The notes beneath the pieces are model-generated. The model worked only from the letters and a program-made list of their open reading frames with translations. It did no database searches and was not told the origin of the DNA. A program made the position numbers and the translations under genes. A stretch of DNA of 64,000 nucleotides from Pseudorhodoferax soli (GTDB lineage Bacteria > Pseudomonadota > Gammaproteobacteria > Burkholderiales > Burkholderiaceae_C), in assembly GCF_003337555.1 (NCBI RefSeq), contig NZ_QPJK01000004.1, positions 1 to 64,000 on the forward strand. Direction: 5' to 3'. Shown here one piece after another: positions 25,815-34,274 of this stretch. How positions within the stretch are numbered: position 1 is the first letter of the stretch; each line of letters opens with the position of its first letter.

Positions 25815-27995
25815 ATGCTGCGCCCCCGCCCCGACGCCCCGCCGACCGACCTGCCGTGGACCGGCCGCGCCTGTGCACGCCGCGAGGACGAGGCGCTGCT
25901 GCGCGGCCAGGGCCGCTATCTGGCCGATCTGGCGGCGCCCGGCTGCCTGCACGCGGCTTTTGCGCGCAGCACGTTCGCGCACGCCGACATCGCCCTGCGC
26001 AACCTGCCGGCCCTGCGCGCCATGCCCGGCGTGCGGTGCGTGCTGACCGGCGAGGACCTGGCCACGCTGGGCCACCTGGCCATCAACCCCTTGTTCGCCG
26101 GCGTGCGCGCCTTCGACCAGCCGGTGCTGGCGCGCGGCCGCGTGCTCTGCGTGGGCATGCCGATCGCGCTGGTCGTGGCCGATACCACCGAACAGGCGCG
26201 CGACGCGGCGGAGGCCCTGGACGTGGATTACCGCGCGCTGCCAGCCTGCACGCAGGCCGAGGCCGCGCTGGCGGCCGCGCCGCTGCTCCCAGGCTGGCCC
26301 GACAACCTCGCCTTCACGCAGCGCCATGCCGCGGGCGACCTGGACCGCGCCCGCGCCCAGGCGGCCGTGGCGGTCCAGCTGCACATCGCCTGCCCGCCCG
26401 TCGCTCCCATGGCGCTGGAGCCGCGCGGCCTGCTCGCCCATTGGCAGGGCGGCCGGCTCACGGTCTGGACGCCGCTGCAGTCGCCGCACCGCGCGCGGCT
26501 GGAGCTGGCGCGCGTGCTGGGCCTGGCGCCCGGACAGGTGCACACCATCGCGCCCGACGTGGGCGGCGCCTTCGGCGGCAAGGCTTCGCTGGGTCCGGAG
26601 GAGGTGGCGCTGGCCGCGTGCGCGCTGCAGCTGGACGTGCCCGTGCGCTGGGTCGCCACGCGCGAGGAAGATTTCGTCTCCGCGCCCCAGGGCCGCGCCG
26701 GCCACATCGCCGCCCAGGCGTTCTTCGCGGCCGACGGCGAGTTGCTGGGCCTGCAGGCCGACCTGCTCTACGCCCTGGGCTGCCGCAGCACCTGGAGCAC
26801 GCCGGTGCCGGCGCTCAACGCCGCACGCATGCTGCCCGGCCCCTACCGCTGCGCCGCCATCGACATCGTGGCGCGCGGCGTGGCGACCAACACGGCCGCA
26901 GTGGGCATCTACCGCGGCGCCGGCCGGCCCGAGGCCGCACTCGCCATGGAAGGCCTCATGGACGCGGCCGCGCGCCGGCTGGGCCTGGATCCGGTGGCCG
27001 TGCGCCTGCGCAACGCCGTGCCCGCCAGCGCCATGCCCTGGACCACGCCGACAGGCCAGCGGCTGGATTCGGGCGACTACGCCGGCCTGCTCACCGCGGC
27101 CTGCGCACTGGCGGAATTGCCCGCGCTGCGCGCCGCGCAGGCCAGCCGGCGCGCGGCGGGCGAATGCGTGGGCATCGGCATCAACCTCTACGTGGAGCCC
27201 TGCGGCACGGGCTGGGAGAGCGCGCGCCTCACGCGCTGGCCCGACGGCCGCGTGACCCTGGCCAGTGGCAGCAGCACCCAGGGCCAGGGCCACGCGACGG
27301 CCTTCGCGCAGATCGCGGCCGACGCGCTGGGCATCGCGCCCGCGGCCATCGATGTGGTCGAGGGCGACAGCGACCTGGCGCCCGCCGGCATCGGCGCACT
27401 GGCCAGCCGCAGCATGGCCATCGGCGGCAGCGCCGTGCTGCGTGCCGCGCAGGCCTTGCGCGCACTGCCCGCTGCTGACCGGCCGGTCAGCGTCGAGACC
27501 GTCCACACCGCCCAGGCCGAGGCCTGGAGCGCGGGCTGCTGCATCGTGCTGGCCAGCGTGGACCGTGCGACGGGCGCCGTGCGCACCGAGCGCGCCTTCT
27601 GGGTTGACGACGCGGGCACCGTCATCAACCCGCTGCTGTTCGCCGGCCAGATGCACGGCGGCTTCGCACAGGGCCTGGGCCAGGCGCTCATGGAGCGCAT
27701 GCACTACGACGCGCAGGGCCAGCTGCTGACCGGCTCGCTGATGGACTACGCCGTGCCGCGCGCCGACGACCTGCCCCCGCTGGTGCACCGGAGCCGGCCC
27801 AGCGCCACCGATGCCAACCCGCTGGGCGCCAAGGGCGTGGGCGAGTCCGGCGCCATCGCCGCGCCGGCCGCGCTGCGCGGCGCCGTGCTGGACGCACTCG
27901 CGCCGCTGGGTGTCACCCACCTCGACCTGCCGTTGACGCCTGCGTCGGTCTGGCAGGCCATCCAACAAGCCACCACCGGAGACATCCCATGCTGA
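25815..27995 (+). CDS. Molybdenum hydroxylase large subunit (xanthine dehydrogenase family), orphan
   Basis: This 726-residue molybdopterin-binding subunit has CARREDEALLRGQGRYLADL at the start, ALEPRGLLAHW, VGGAFGGKASLGPEEVALAA, IYRGAGRPEAALAMEG and GQGHATAFAQIAADALG. The catalytic glutamate is in LGAKGVGESGAIAAPAAL. Such subunits hydroxylate aldehydes, CO or N-heteroaromatic rings and normally need a 2Fe-2S subunit and a FAD subunit; neither is nearby. It could use partners encoded elsewhere. It is the first gene of a tightly packed operon and overlaps the next gene by 7 bases. No truncation is evident. Confidence 0.9.
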   Translation: MLRPRPDAPPTDLPWTGRACARREDEALLRGQGRYLADLAAPGCLHAAFARSTFAHADIALRNLPALRAMPGVRCVLTGEDLATLGHLAINPLFAGVRAFDQPVLARGRVLCVGMPIALVVADTTEQARDAAEALDVDYRALPACTQAEAALAAAPLLPGWPDNLAFTQRHAAGDLDRARAQAAVAVQLHIACPPVAPMALEPRGLLAHWQGGRLTVWTPLQSPHRARLELARVLGLAPGQVHTIAPDVGGAFGGKASLGPEEVALAACALQLDVPVRWVATREEDFVSAPQGRAGHIAAQAFFAADGELLGLQADLLYALGCRSTWSTPVPALNAARMLPGPYRCAAIDIVARGVATNTAAVGIYRGAGRPEAALAMEGLMDAAARRLGLDPVAVRLRNAVPASAMPWTTPTGQRLDSGDYAGLLTAACALAELPALRAAQASRRAAGECVGIGINLYVEPCGTGWESARLTRWPDGRVTLASGSSTQGQGHATAFAQIAADALGIAPAAIDVVEGDSDLAPAGIGALASRSMAIGGSAVLRAAQALRALPAADRPVSVETVHTAQAEAWSAGCCIVLASVDRATGAVRTERAFWVDDAGTVINPLLFAGQMHGGFAQGLGQALMERMHYDAQGQLLTGSLMDYAVPRADDLPPLVHRSRPSATDANPLGAKGVGESGAIAAPAALRGAVLDALAPLGVTHLDLPLTPASVWQAIQQATTGDIPC

Positions 27996-28966
27996 AGTAC
28001 CGCGCGCGCGACGCCAAGGCCTATGCGCGCGAACACCTGCGCGGCGTCTGGGCCGCCGCGCCCACGCCGTTCCGCGCGGAAGACCTGGCGCTGGACGAGG
28101 CCGGCCTGCGCCGCAACCTGCGCCACTGGATCGGCGAACTGGGCATCAGCGGCCTGTTCATCTCGGGCAAGCAGGGCGAGTTCTTCTCGATGTCGGTGGC
28201 CGAGCGCAAGCGCACGTTCGAGATCGCGGTGGAGGAGACCGCCGCGCTCGGCAACCGCAGCGGCACCATCCTGTCGTGCTCGGACCAGAACATCGACACC
28301 GTGGTCGAACTGGCCCGACACGCGCAGGCCATCGGCGCCGACTACATCGTGGTGCACGCGCCGCTGCTGCACTTCGGCCGCGACGTGGACGACACCGTGT
28401 TCGCCTACTACCAGCACATCGCGGCGCAGGTGGACATCGGCATCGCCATGTGGAGCCACGAGGACGCCGGCTACCTGATGTCGCCCGCGCTGTGCGCACG
28501 CATCGCCCGCGCCATCCCCAACATCGTGGCCATCAAGTACAGCGTGCCGCGCCCCCTGTACGTGGAGCTCACGCGGATGACCGAGGGCGAGCTGATCGTC
28601 AGCACCGCCTCGGAGGAAGAGTGGCTGGACAACATCCTCGAGCTGAACTGGCAGGTCTACCTGTGCTCGATCCCGCCGCTGCTCTACCAGACCGCCAGCG
28701 ACCGGCGCATCGACGCCTACACCCGGCTGGCCATGGCCGGCGACGCGGTGGGCGCGCGCCGCGTGCGGGACAGCCTGGAGCCCGTGCGCCAGGCCCTCAG
28801 GTCGTGCCGGCCGGCCGGCACGCCGCAGGCCTTCCAGAAGCACTGGCTGGAACAGCTGGGCCAGGTGGGCGGCCCGGTGCGCCGGCCGTTGCTGAACCTG
28901 GACGAAGCCCAGCGCGCCAAGGTGCGCGCGGCCTTCGCCGCCAGTGGACTGGGAGCCAAGGCATGA
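27989..28966 (+). CDS. DapA-superfamily lyase/aldolase with altered active site
   Basis: This 325-residue protein has the dihydrodipicolinate synthase/N-acetylneuraminate lyase fold. The Schiff-base lysine is Lys183 in NIVAIKYSVPR. The usual GTTGE substrate loop reads GKQGE (60-64). The catalytic tyrosine motif (YNxP of true DapA) is replaced by MWSHEDAG (154-161). It is therefore probably not the lysine-biosynthesis enzyme but a catabolic lyase or hydratase-aldolase. The gene overlaps both neighbours by 4-7 bases, implying coupled expression with the molybdenum hydroxylase and the aspartate dehydrogenase-like gene. Confidence 0.85.
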   Translation: MLKYRARDAKAYAREHLRGVWAAAPTPFRAEDLALDEAGLRRNLRHWIGELGISGLFISGKQGEFFSMSVAERKRTFEIAVEETAALGNRSGTILSCSDQNIDTVVELARHAQAIGADYIVVHAPLLHFGRDVDDTVFAYYQHIAAQVDIGIAMWSHEDAGYLMSPALCARIARAIPNIVAIKYSVPRPLYVELTRMTEGELIVSTASEEEWLDNILELNWQVYLCSIPPLLYQTASDRRIDAYTRLAMAGDAVGARRVRDSLEPVRQALRSCRPAGTPQAFQKHWLEQLGQVGGPVRRPLLNLDEAQRAKVRAAFAASGLGAKA

Positions 28967-29766
28967 CGCAGCGCATCGCCCTGATCGGTTTCGGCGCCAT
29001 GGGCAGATCGCTCGCGCGCATGCTGGCGGCACATGGCGATGCCGTGCGCTGCGTGGCGGTGCTGCAGCGGCCGGGCACGCCCGCGGGCGGCGGCTGGCCC
29101 GCGGGTGCCGTGCGCGTGGAGACCGTGGCCGCCCTGCTGGCGCAGCAGCCCGACCTGGTCGTCGAGTGCGCAGGCCACGCGGCCTTGCAGCAGCACGGAG
29201 CCGAAGTCCTCGGCGGCGGCAACGACCTGCTGGTGGCGGCCGTCGGCGCCTTGGCCGATGCGGCACTGGAGCAGCGCCTGCGCGCGGCTGCGCAGGCAGG
29301 CGGCGCCCAGGTGCTCGTGCCGGCTGGCGCCTTGGGCGCGCTGGACATCCTCTCGGCCGCGCGGCTCGCCGGACTCACGCAGGTGGACTACCTCTCGCAC
29401 AAGCCCGCGCGCGCCTGGAAAGGCACGCCGGCCGAGCAACTCTGCGCACTCGACGCGCTGACCGCCCCCACGGTGTTCTACGAAGGCACGGCGCGCGAGG
29501 CCGCGCTGCGCTTTCCGCAGAACGCCAACGTGGCCGCCGCCGTGGCGCTGGCCGGCGCCGGCTTCGAGGCCACGCGCGTGCGCCTGATGGCCGATCCGGC
29601 GGCCGAGGGCAACCGCCATGTGCTGCACGCCGAGGGCGCGTTCGGCAGCTTCGACTTCAGCGTGACGGGCCGCGTGCTGCCAGACAATCCCAAGACCTCG
29701 ATGCTGGCGCCGGCCAGCCTGGCGCGCGGCATCCTCAACCGCGGCGCCGCCATCGCCCTCGCCTAG
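28963..29766 (+). CDS. Aspartate dehydrogenase-like protein (NadX family)
   Basis: This 267-residue NAD(P)-binding protein has the Rossmann motif RIALIGFGAMGRSLA. The aspartate-dehydrogenase C-terminal signature is intact: NVAAAVALAGAGFEATRVRL, MADPAAEGNRHVLHAEGAFG and DNPKTSMLAPASL, including the catalytic histidine in the Asn-x-His segment. The family interconverts L-aspartate and iminoaspartate/oxaloacetate. Thermotoga NadX feeds NAD synthesis, whereas betaproteobacterial homologues are mostly in catabolic clusters. Its ATG overlaps the DapA-like stop codon (ATGA). The actual substrate here may be a related imino or amino acid. Confidence 0.87.
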   Translation: MTQRIALIGFGAMGRSLARMLAAHGDAVRCVAVLQRPGTPAGGGWPAGAVRVETVAALLAQQPDLVVECAGHAALQQHGAEVLGGGNDLLVAAVGALADAALEQRLRAAAQAGGAQVLVPAGALGALDILSAARLAGLTQVDYLSHKPARAWKGTPAEQLCALDALTAPTVFYEGTAREAALRFPQNANVAAAVALAGAGFEATRVRLMADPAAEGNRHVLHAEGAFGSFDFSVTGRVLPDNPKTSMLAPASLARGILNRGAAIALA

Positions 29767-30330
<564 letters not shown>

Positions 30331-30334
30331 ATCC

Positions 30335-30757
30335 ATGGCGACCGAACTGCGCATCGAAGTGCTGCGCCTGCACCCGGGCGACGACCTGCGCACCGCGTTG
30401 CTGCATTGGAGCGAGGCCGCCGCGCGCGCGCCCGAACCGGTGCAAGCGGCCTGCGTGCTGTCGGCCGTGGGCAGCCTCACGCGGGCCATGCTGCGCTACG
30501 CCGACGCGGCGGCCGGCACGCGCATCGACGGCCCGCTGGAACTGCTGAGCCTGGCCGGCACGCTGGGCCCGGGCGGCCTGCACCTGCACGCCAGCGTGTC
30601 CGACGCCGAAGGCCGGGTCCTGGGCGGCCACGTGATGCCGGGCTGCAACGTGCGCACCACGGCCGAGATCGTGCTGGGCTTGCTGCCGGCGCACCAGTTC
30701 GACCGTGTGGAAGACCCGCTGACGGGGTACCTGGAACTGCTGGCGCAGCGGCGCTGA
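30335..30757 (+). CDS. PPC (DUF296) domain protein
   Basis: This 140-residue protein carries the PPC/DUF296 signature: GPLELLSLAGTLGPGGLHLH, ASVSDAEGRVLGGHVMPGC and VRTTAEIVLGLLP. In plants the domain accompanies AT-hook proteins; free-standing bacterial versions are trimeric and of unclear function. Some may act as regulators or enzymes. The ATG at 30335 lies 4 bases after the dioxygenase stop, so it is the last gene of the catabolic operon. It converges on the next gene with 13 bases between stops. Confidence 0.85.
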   Translation: MATELRIEVLRLHPGDDLRTALLHWSEAAARAPEPVQAACVLSAVGSLTRAMLRYADAAAGTRIDGPLELLSLAGTLGPGGLHLHASVSDAEGRVLGGHVMPGCNVRTTAEIVLGLLPAHQFDRVEDPLTGYLELLAQRR

Positions 30758-30770
30758 AGGCCGTGGCCCT

Positions 30771-31166
30771 TCAGCGCTTGGGCGCAGGCTTGGCCGCGGC
30801 GTTCGCGGGTGCCTTGACTGCCTCGCGCACCTTCACGCAGGACACCGCGCCCACGCCGCTCGGGTATTGCACGCTGCAGCCCTCGTTGCCGTTGCAGACG
30901 GTGTTCGACGGCACGCTCACGGGCACATAGAAGTAGCAGGCCACGCCGTCCTCGGCGTCCAGCAGCTTGACCACCTTGGTCCCGGGGAACGGACCCTGCC
31001 ATTCGCCGACGATGGACATGGGGGCCGAGGCGGCGGGTGCCGATGCGGCAGAGGCCGCGGGCGCGGGAACCGGTGCCTGCGCCAAGGCCGGCAGGCCAGC
31101 CCACACCATGGCCAGTGCCAACAGGGTGCGCTGGTGGCGAAACAGCATGCCCGGATGCATCGCCAT
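30771..31166 (-). CDS. Hypothetical exported protein
   Basis: This 131-residue protein has an N-terminal signal peptide ending near LPALAQA. An alanine/proline/serine-rich linker follows, then a small domain (about 50-115) with three cysteines: GVACYFYVPVSVPSNTVCNG, then NEGCSVQYPSGVGAVSC. The tail is lysine- and alanine-rich. The cysteine pattern suggests disulfides in the periplasm. No family was recognised. The start may lie at the second methionine (31154). It stands alone between the catabolic operon and the toxin-antitoxin pair. Confidence 0.6.
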   Translation of the reverse strand: MAMHPGMLFRHQRTLLALAMVWAGLPALAQAPVPAPAASAASAPAASAPMSIVGEWQGPFPGTKVVKLLDAEDGVACYFYVPVSVPSNTVCNGNEGCSVQYPSGVGAVSCVKVREAVKAPANAAAKPAPKR

Positions 31167-31484
31167 TCAGAAGCCGCTGACGACCGCATCCATCGCGCCC
31201 ACGATCTCCGAAGCGAGATGGGACACGTTCGCCATGGGATCGCTCAGCATCCGGGCGGGGAGCGGTGCCGCCAGATGCGGCATCAACGACAGGGGCTCGC
31301 CATCGATCTCGATGGTCGGGCACAGGCTGACGGGCAGACGGGCCTGACCGACGCCGACCCGCGACAGCGGCATGACCAGCCGCGTGTTCAGCGCATCGAT
31401 CAAAGGGCTCTGCACATCGACCAGGTAAGGCACGCTGTGCCGCGACGCGGCGTGCGGATTGGCATAGACATCGAACTGCGCCAC
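31167..31484 (-). CDS. ccdB: CcdB-family toxin (GTG start)
   Basis: Starting from the GTG at 31484 the protein has 105 residues and begins (M)AQFDVYANPHAASRHSVPYL, then VDVQSPLIDALNTRLVMPLS. It continues with CPTIEIDGEPLSLMPHLAA and ends IVGAMDAVVSGF. These match CcdB, a gyrase poison, along its whole length; the C-terminal Gly-Phe resembles the Gly-Ile end needed for toxicity in F-plasmid CcdB. The GTG is 2 bases from the antitoxin stop. The longer ATG start at 31523 would lie inside the antitoxin gene. It is likely neutralised by the adjacent antitoxin. Confidence 0.85.
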   Translation of the reverse strand: MAQFDVYANPHAASRHSVPYLVDVQSPLIDALNTRLVMPLSRVGVGQARLPVSLCPTIEIDGEPLSLMPHLAAPLPARMLSDPMANVSHLASEIVGAMDAVVSGF

Positions 31485-31486
31485 CG

Positions 31487-31765
31487 TCAGTCCTGGGGCC
31501 AGGCCACCAATCCTTCGCACCACAGGCCGTTGGCCTCGTTGTGCCGGTTCTGCTCGTCGATCCAGTGCTTGTACTGCGATCGGAATGCCCGGCGCTTGGC
31601 ATCCAGCGAGGTCGTCCGCTCCAGCGCCTGGAGCTCGGCATAGCGCGCGGCCGACACCAGTACCGCCGCGACGCGGCCGTTCTTCAACACCTCGACCGGC
31701 TCGCGCTCGGCATGGCCGAGGTAGTAGCCGAAGCGGTTCTTGCCTTCCGTTGCAGTGATCCTCAT
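31487..31765 (-). CDS. Antitoxin with Phd-like N-terminus and CcdA-like C-terminus
   Basis: This 92-residue antitoxin partner of CcdB starts at the ATG at 31765. Residues 1-50, MRITATEGKNRFGYYLGHAE through VAAVLVSAARYAEL, resemble the DNA-binding fold of Phd/YefM antitoxins. Residues 65-92, YKHWIDEQNRHNEANGLWCE and onward, resemble the toxin-binding tail of CcdA (Glu-Asn-x-x-x-x-x-x-Asn-Gly motif). Classical CcdA has a ribbon-helix-helix N-terminus, so this is a domain swap. A perfect dyad operator lies 16 bases upstream. The start at 31798 was rejected because it would run through the operator. Confidence 0.75.
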   Translation of the reverse strand: MRITATEGKNRFGYYLGHAEREPVEVLKNGRVAAVLVSAARYAELQALERTTSLDAKRRAFRSQYKHWIDEQNRHNEANGLWCEGLVAWPQD

Positions 31766-31780
31766 GGCGCGTCCTCCAGG

Positions 31781-31799
31781 AATGGCTATTTTAGCCATT
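31781..31799 (-). promoter_or_regulatory. Perfect dyad operator of the toxin-antitoxin operon
   Basis: AATGGCTA-TTT-TAGCCATT is an 8-3-8 perfect inverted repeat located 16-34 bases before the antitoxin ATG. This is the normal place for autoregulation by an antitoxin or toxin-antitoxin complex. It is AT-richer than its surroundings. The dyad overlaps the expected -10 region. Confidence 0.75.
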
Positions 31800-31817
31800 C
31801 ACCTTCGCGGGAAGGCT

Positions 31818-32462
31818 TCACCGCGCCACCGTCTCCAGCCACTGCGACAGCTCGGCCGCCGCCGCATCCGTGGCCTCGGCCAGAGCGCGCACGCCACCGG
31901 CCGCGTCGGCGGTGGCGGCGGGCCGCTGCACGATCACCTGGCGCTGGGCCAGCACCTGCTCGCCCGCGGGAAGGTTGTCCACCACGGTGGCGCGCAGGCG
32001 CACCAGGCCCGCGCTCTGCGCAGGCGCAGTGAACAGCTGGCTGAATTCCAGCAGCTGCACGCGCAACACCAGCGGCTGGCGCCCATCGCTGCGCAGCATG
32101 GCCGCACCTTCGCCAGCGCTCACGATGGTGCGGCGCTGGCCCAACTGCTCGCGCAGGCGCTGGCGCACCAGCTGCGCGGGCGGCATGCTCCAGCGGGCCT
32201 GTGCGTACGGGCGCAGCTGCTGGGCATCGGCATAGCCCAGGCGGTACAGCACGGCCGTGCCGGCCTCCAGGGGGCCATTGGCCTCGATCTCGTCCAGCGC
32301 CAGCGGCGCCAGCGGCGCGCGCCGGTCCATGGGCGCGTCGGCCACCGGGCCGGGGCCGAAGTCGTACTGCGCCGGGCGCGTCGGCTTGTCGGGCAGTGCC
32401 GAACAGCCGGCCAGCAGCGCCGCCAGCAACAAGGGAGAAAGCAAAGCGGTGCGGCCCATCAT
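31818..32462 (-). CDS. ABC-type transport auxiliary lipoprotein (PqiC-like)
   Basis: This 214-residue lipoprotein has signal sequence and lipobox LLAALLAGC (Cys20). It contains YDFGPGP, the ABC_trans_aux pattern ANGPLEAGTAVLYRLGYADA, the AQARWSMPPAQLVRQRLREQ segment and a C-terminal helix. In Mla/Pqi systems this outer-membrane lipoprotein forms a periplasmic partner of the MCE protein. Its ATG overlaps the MCE stop codon. It is last in the order permease, ATPase, MCE, lipoprotein. Confidence 0.88.
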   Translation of the reverse strand: MMGRTALLSPLLLAALLAGCSALPDKPTRPAQYDFGPGPVADAPMDRRAPLAPLALDEIEANGPLEAGTAVLYRLGYADAQQLRPYAQARWSMPPAQLVRQRLREQLGQRRTIVSAGEGAAMLRSDGRQPLVLRVQLLEFSQLFTAPAQSAGLVRLRATVVDNLPAGEQVLAQRQVIVQRPAATADAAGGVRALAEATDAAAAELSQWLETVAR

Positions 32463-33463
32463 CTGGCTCCTGCTGCGGCGGGGGGCGCGAAGCCGGCTTC
32501 GCCCGGCCCCGGTGGAACGCTGCCGCTGCCGAAGATCAGCGACTGCGGGTTGTCATTGATGCCGTTGACCGTGCGGCTCAACTGGCGCGCCGCGCGCGAG
32601 GCATCCTCGCTCACGCGGTTCACGCGTGGCAGCGTGGCCGCGCCGAAGGTTTCTGCCACGCGCGACAGCGCGGCCGTGCCTTCGGCCAGGCGGTCCAGCG
32701 GGCCGTCCTTCTGGTTCAGGCGGTCGGCGGTCTTGTCGATGTTGGTGGACATGCGGGCCACGTCGTCGGCCGCGGTGCGCACCGACTGCAGGCTGCGCGT
32801 GAACTCCTGCGTCAGGGCCGGCACGCCGGCCAGGGCCGGATCCACGCGCAGGCGCATGGTGCTCTCCAGTTGGGCCGTCAGGAGGTTGACGTTCTGCGCG
32901 GCCGCGGCGATGCGTTCGGTGGCCAGGGCGGTGTTGTCGAGCACCGCGCCGACCTTCTTCTGGTTCTGCTCGTTGAGCATCTGGTTGATGCTGTCCAGCG
33001 CCGTCTGCACCTTGGCCAGCAGCTCGGGGGCCTGGTCGGTCAGCTCGCCCAGGCGCGAGTTCTTCAGCGGCAAGCGCGGCACGCCACTGGCGCCTGCCGG
33101 CAGGGCCTGGGGCGTGTCGCCGGCGTCGTCCAGCTGCACGAAGGCCAGGCCCGTGATGCCTTGGTAGCTCAGCGTGGCGAAGGTGCTGGGCGACAGCGGC
33201 GTGGTGTCGTCCACCGTCAGGCGGATCACGATGTTGCCGGGCACATCGGGATCGAAGCCGATGAAGGTGACCTTGCCCACCGAGACGCCCTTGAAGCGCA
33301 CCGGCGCCTGCGGCTGCAGGCCGGTGACGGTGTCGCTGGTGGACAGCTCGTAGGTGTGGCTGCTGCCGCTTTCGCGGCCGAGCCAGACGGCCAGCGCGAT
33401 CAGCAAGGCGGACACCACCAGCACGAAGATGCCGGCGGCCATGGCATGGGCTTTGTTTTCCAT
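32459..33463 (-). CDS. MCE/MlaD-family lipid-binding protein
   Basis: This 334-residue protein has an N-terminal membrane helix (about 8-27) followed by the MCE domain (40-120): TVTGLQPQAPVRFKGVSVGK and IRLTVDDTTPLSPSTFATLS. A long helical tail (150-320) has coiled-coil character. MCE proteins form hexameric tunnels that move phospholipids between membranes. The sequence FKGVSVGKV is diagnostic. It lies 1 base from the ATPase gene, and its stop overlaps the lipoprotein start. It is longer than Escherichia coli MlaD (183 residues), as is usual for the betaproteobacterial YrbD/PqiB-like type. Confidence 0.92.
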   Translation of the reverse strand: MENKAHAMAAGIFVLVVSALLIALAVWLGRESGSSHTYELSTSDTVTGLQPQAPVRFKGVSVGKVTFIGFDPDVPGNIVIRLTVDDTTPLSPSTFATLSYQGITGLAFVQLDDAGDTPQALPAGASGVPRLPLKNSRLGELTDQAPELLAKVQTALDSINQMLNEQNQKKVGAVLDNTALATERIAAAAQNVNLLTAQLESTMRLRVDPALAGVPALTQEFTRSLQSVRTAADDVARMSTNIDKTADRLNQKDGPLDRLAEGTAALSRVAETFGAATLPRVNRVSEDASRAARQLSRTVNGINDNPQSLIFGSGSVPPGPGEAGFAPPAAAGAR

Positions 33464-33464
33464 T

Positions 33465-34274
33465 TCAGTCCTCTGTTCTGGACGCAGGTGCGGGCACGAT
33501 GCGCTCGATCGGCGTCATGGCGCGGCGGCCGCGTTCGCCCTGGAAGAATTCACGCACGAAGGGGTGGTCGTAGGCGGCGACTTCCTGGGGCGTGCCGTGC
33601 ACCAGCACGCGCTTCTCGGCCAGCACCAGCACGCGGCTGGAGAGCGCGAACAGCGTGTCCAGGTCGTGCGTGACCATCACCACCGTCAGGCCGAGCTCGC
33701 GGTGCAACGAGCGCAGCAGCTCGACGAACTCGTCCGAGCCGTGCGGGTCCAGCCCGGCGGTGGGCTCGTCCAGCAGCAGCAGCGGTGGGTCCATGGCCAG
33801 CGCGCGCGCCAGCGCCACCCGCTTGACCATGCCGCCCGACAGGTCCGACGGCATCTTGCTGGCGTGTTGCGGGCCCAGGCCCACCATCTGCAGCTTGACC
33901 AGCGCGGTGTCGTAGACGAGCGCGTCGGGCAGTTTGCGCAGCTCGCGCAGCGGAAATGCGATGTTGTCGAGCACGCTGAAGGCCGAGAACAGCGCACCCT
34001 GCTGGAACAGCATGCCCACGCGGCTGGCCGCCCCGCGCCGGCCCAGCTGCGCAGCCGGCTCGCCGAGCACCGTGACCTCGCCGCGGTAGGGCTTCTCCAG
34101 CCCCAGCATCTGGCGCAGCAGCACGGTCTTGCCGGTGCCCGAGCCACCGACCAGCGAGACCACCTCGCCGGGCTGCATGGACAGATCCAGGTCCTTGTGG
34201 ATCACGACCTGCTCGCGGCCCGTGCCGAAGGCGGTCCACAGGCCCTGGATGGAGACGACGTCTTCACCCGCCAT
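33465..34274 (-). CDS. ABC transporter ATPase of the MCE system (MlaF-like)
   Basis: This 269-residue ATPase has Walker A GGSGTGKT, Q-loop FQQGALFSAFSV, signature LSGGMVKRVALARAL, Walker B LLLLDEPTAGLD and the H-loop histidine in VMVTHDL. The signature Ser-Gly-Gly-Met-Val-Lys is typical of MlaF. The start at 34274 was chosen (MAGEDVVSIQGLWTAFG) because the upstream frame is not conserved. A 192-base spacer with a hairpin-rich element separates it from the permease gene. It energises lipid transport through MlaE/MCE and may also serve the second, ATPase-less MCE module at 47-49.5 kb. Confidence 0.94.
   Translation of the reverse strand: MAGEDVVSIQGLWTAFGTGREQVVIHKDLDLSMQPGEVVSLVGGSGTGKTVLLRQMLGLEKPYRGEVTVLGEPAAQLGRRGAASRVGMLFQQGALFSAFSVLDNIAFPLRELRKLPDALVYDTALVKLQMVGLGPQHASKMPSDLSGGMVKRVALARALAMDPPLLLLDEPTAGLDPHGSDEFVELLRSLHRELGLTVVMVTHDLDTLFALSSRVLVLAEKRVLVHGTPQEVAAYDHPFVREFFQGERGRRAMTPIERIVPAPASRTED

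Noticed and set aside
22979-27968. Very long frames opposite the STAND regulator and the molybdenum hydroxylase
   Set aside because: Both strands stay open because of high GC at third positions; only the annotated frames show domain motifs.
31485-31523. ATG start for the CcdB-like toxin at 31523
   Set aside because: It would overlap the antitoxin coding region and extend beyond the CcdB family N-terminus; the GTG at 31484 fits exactly.
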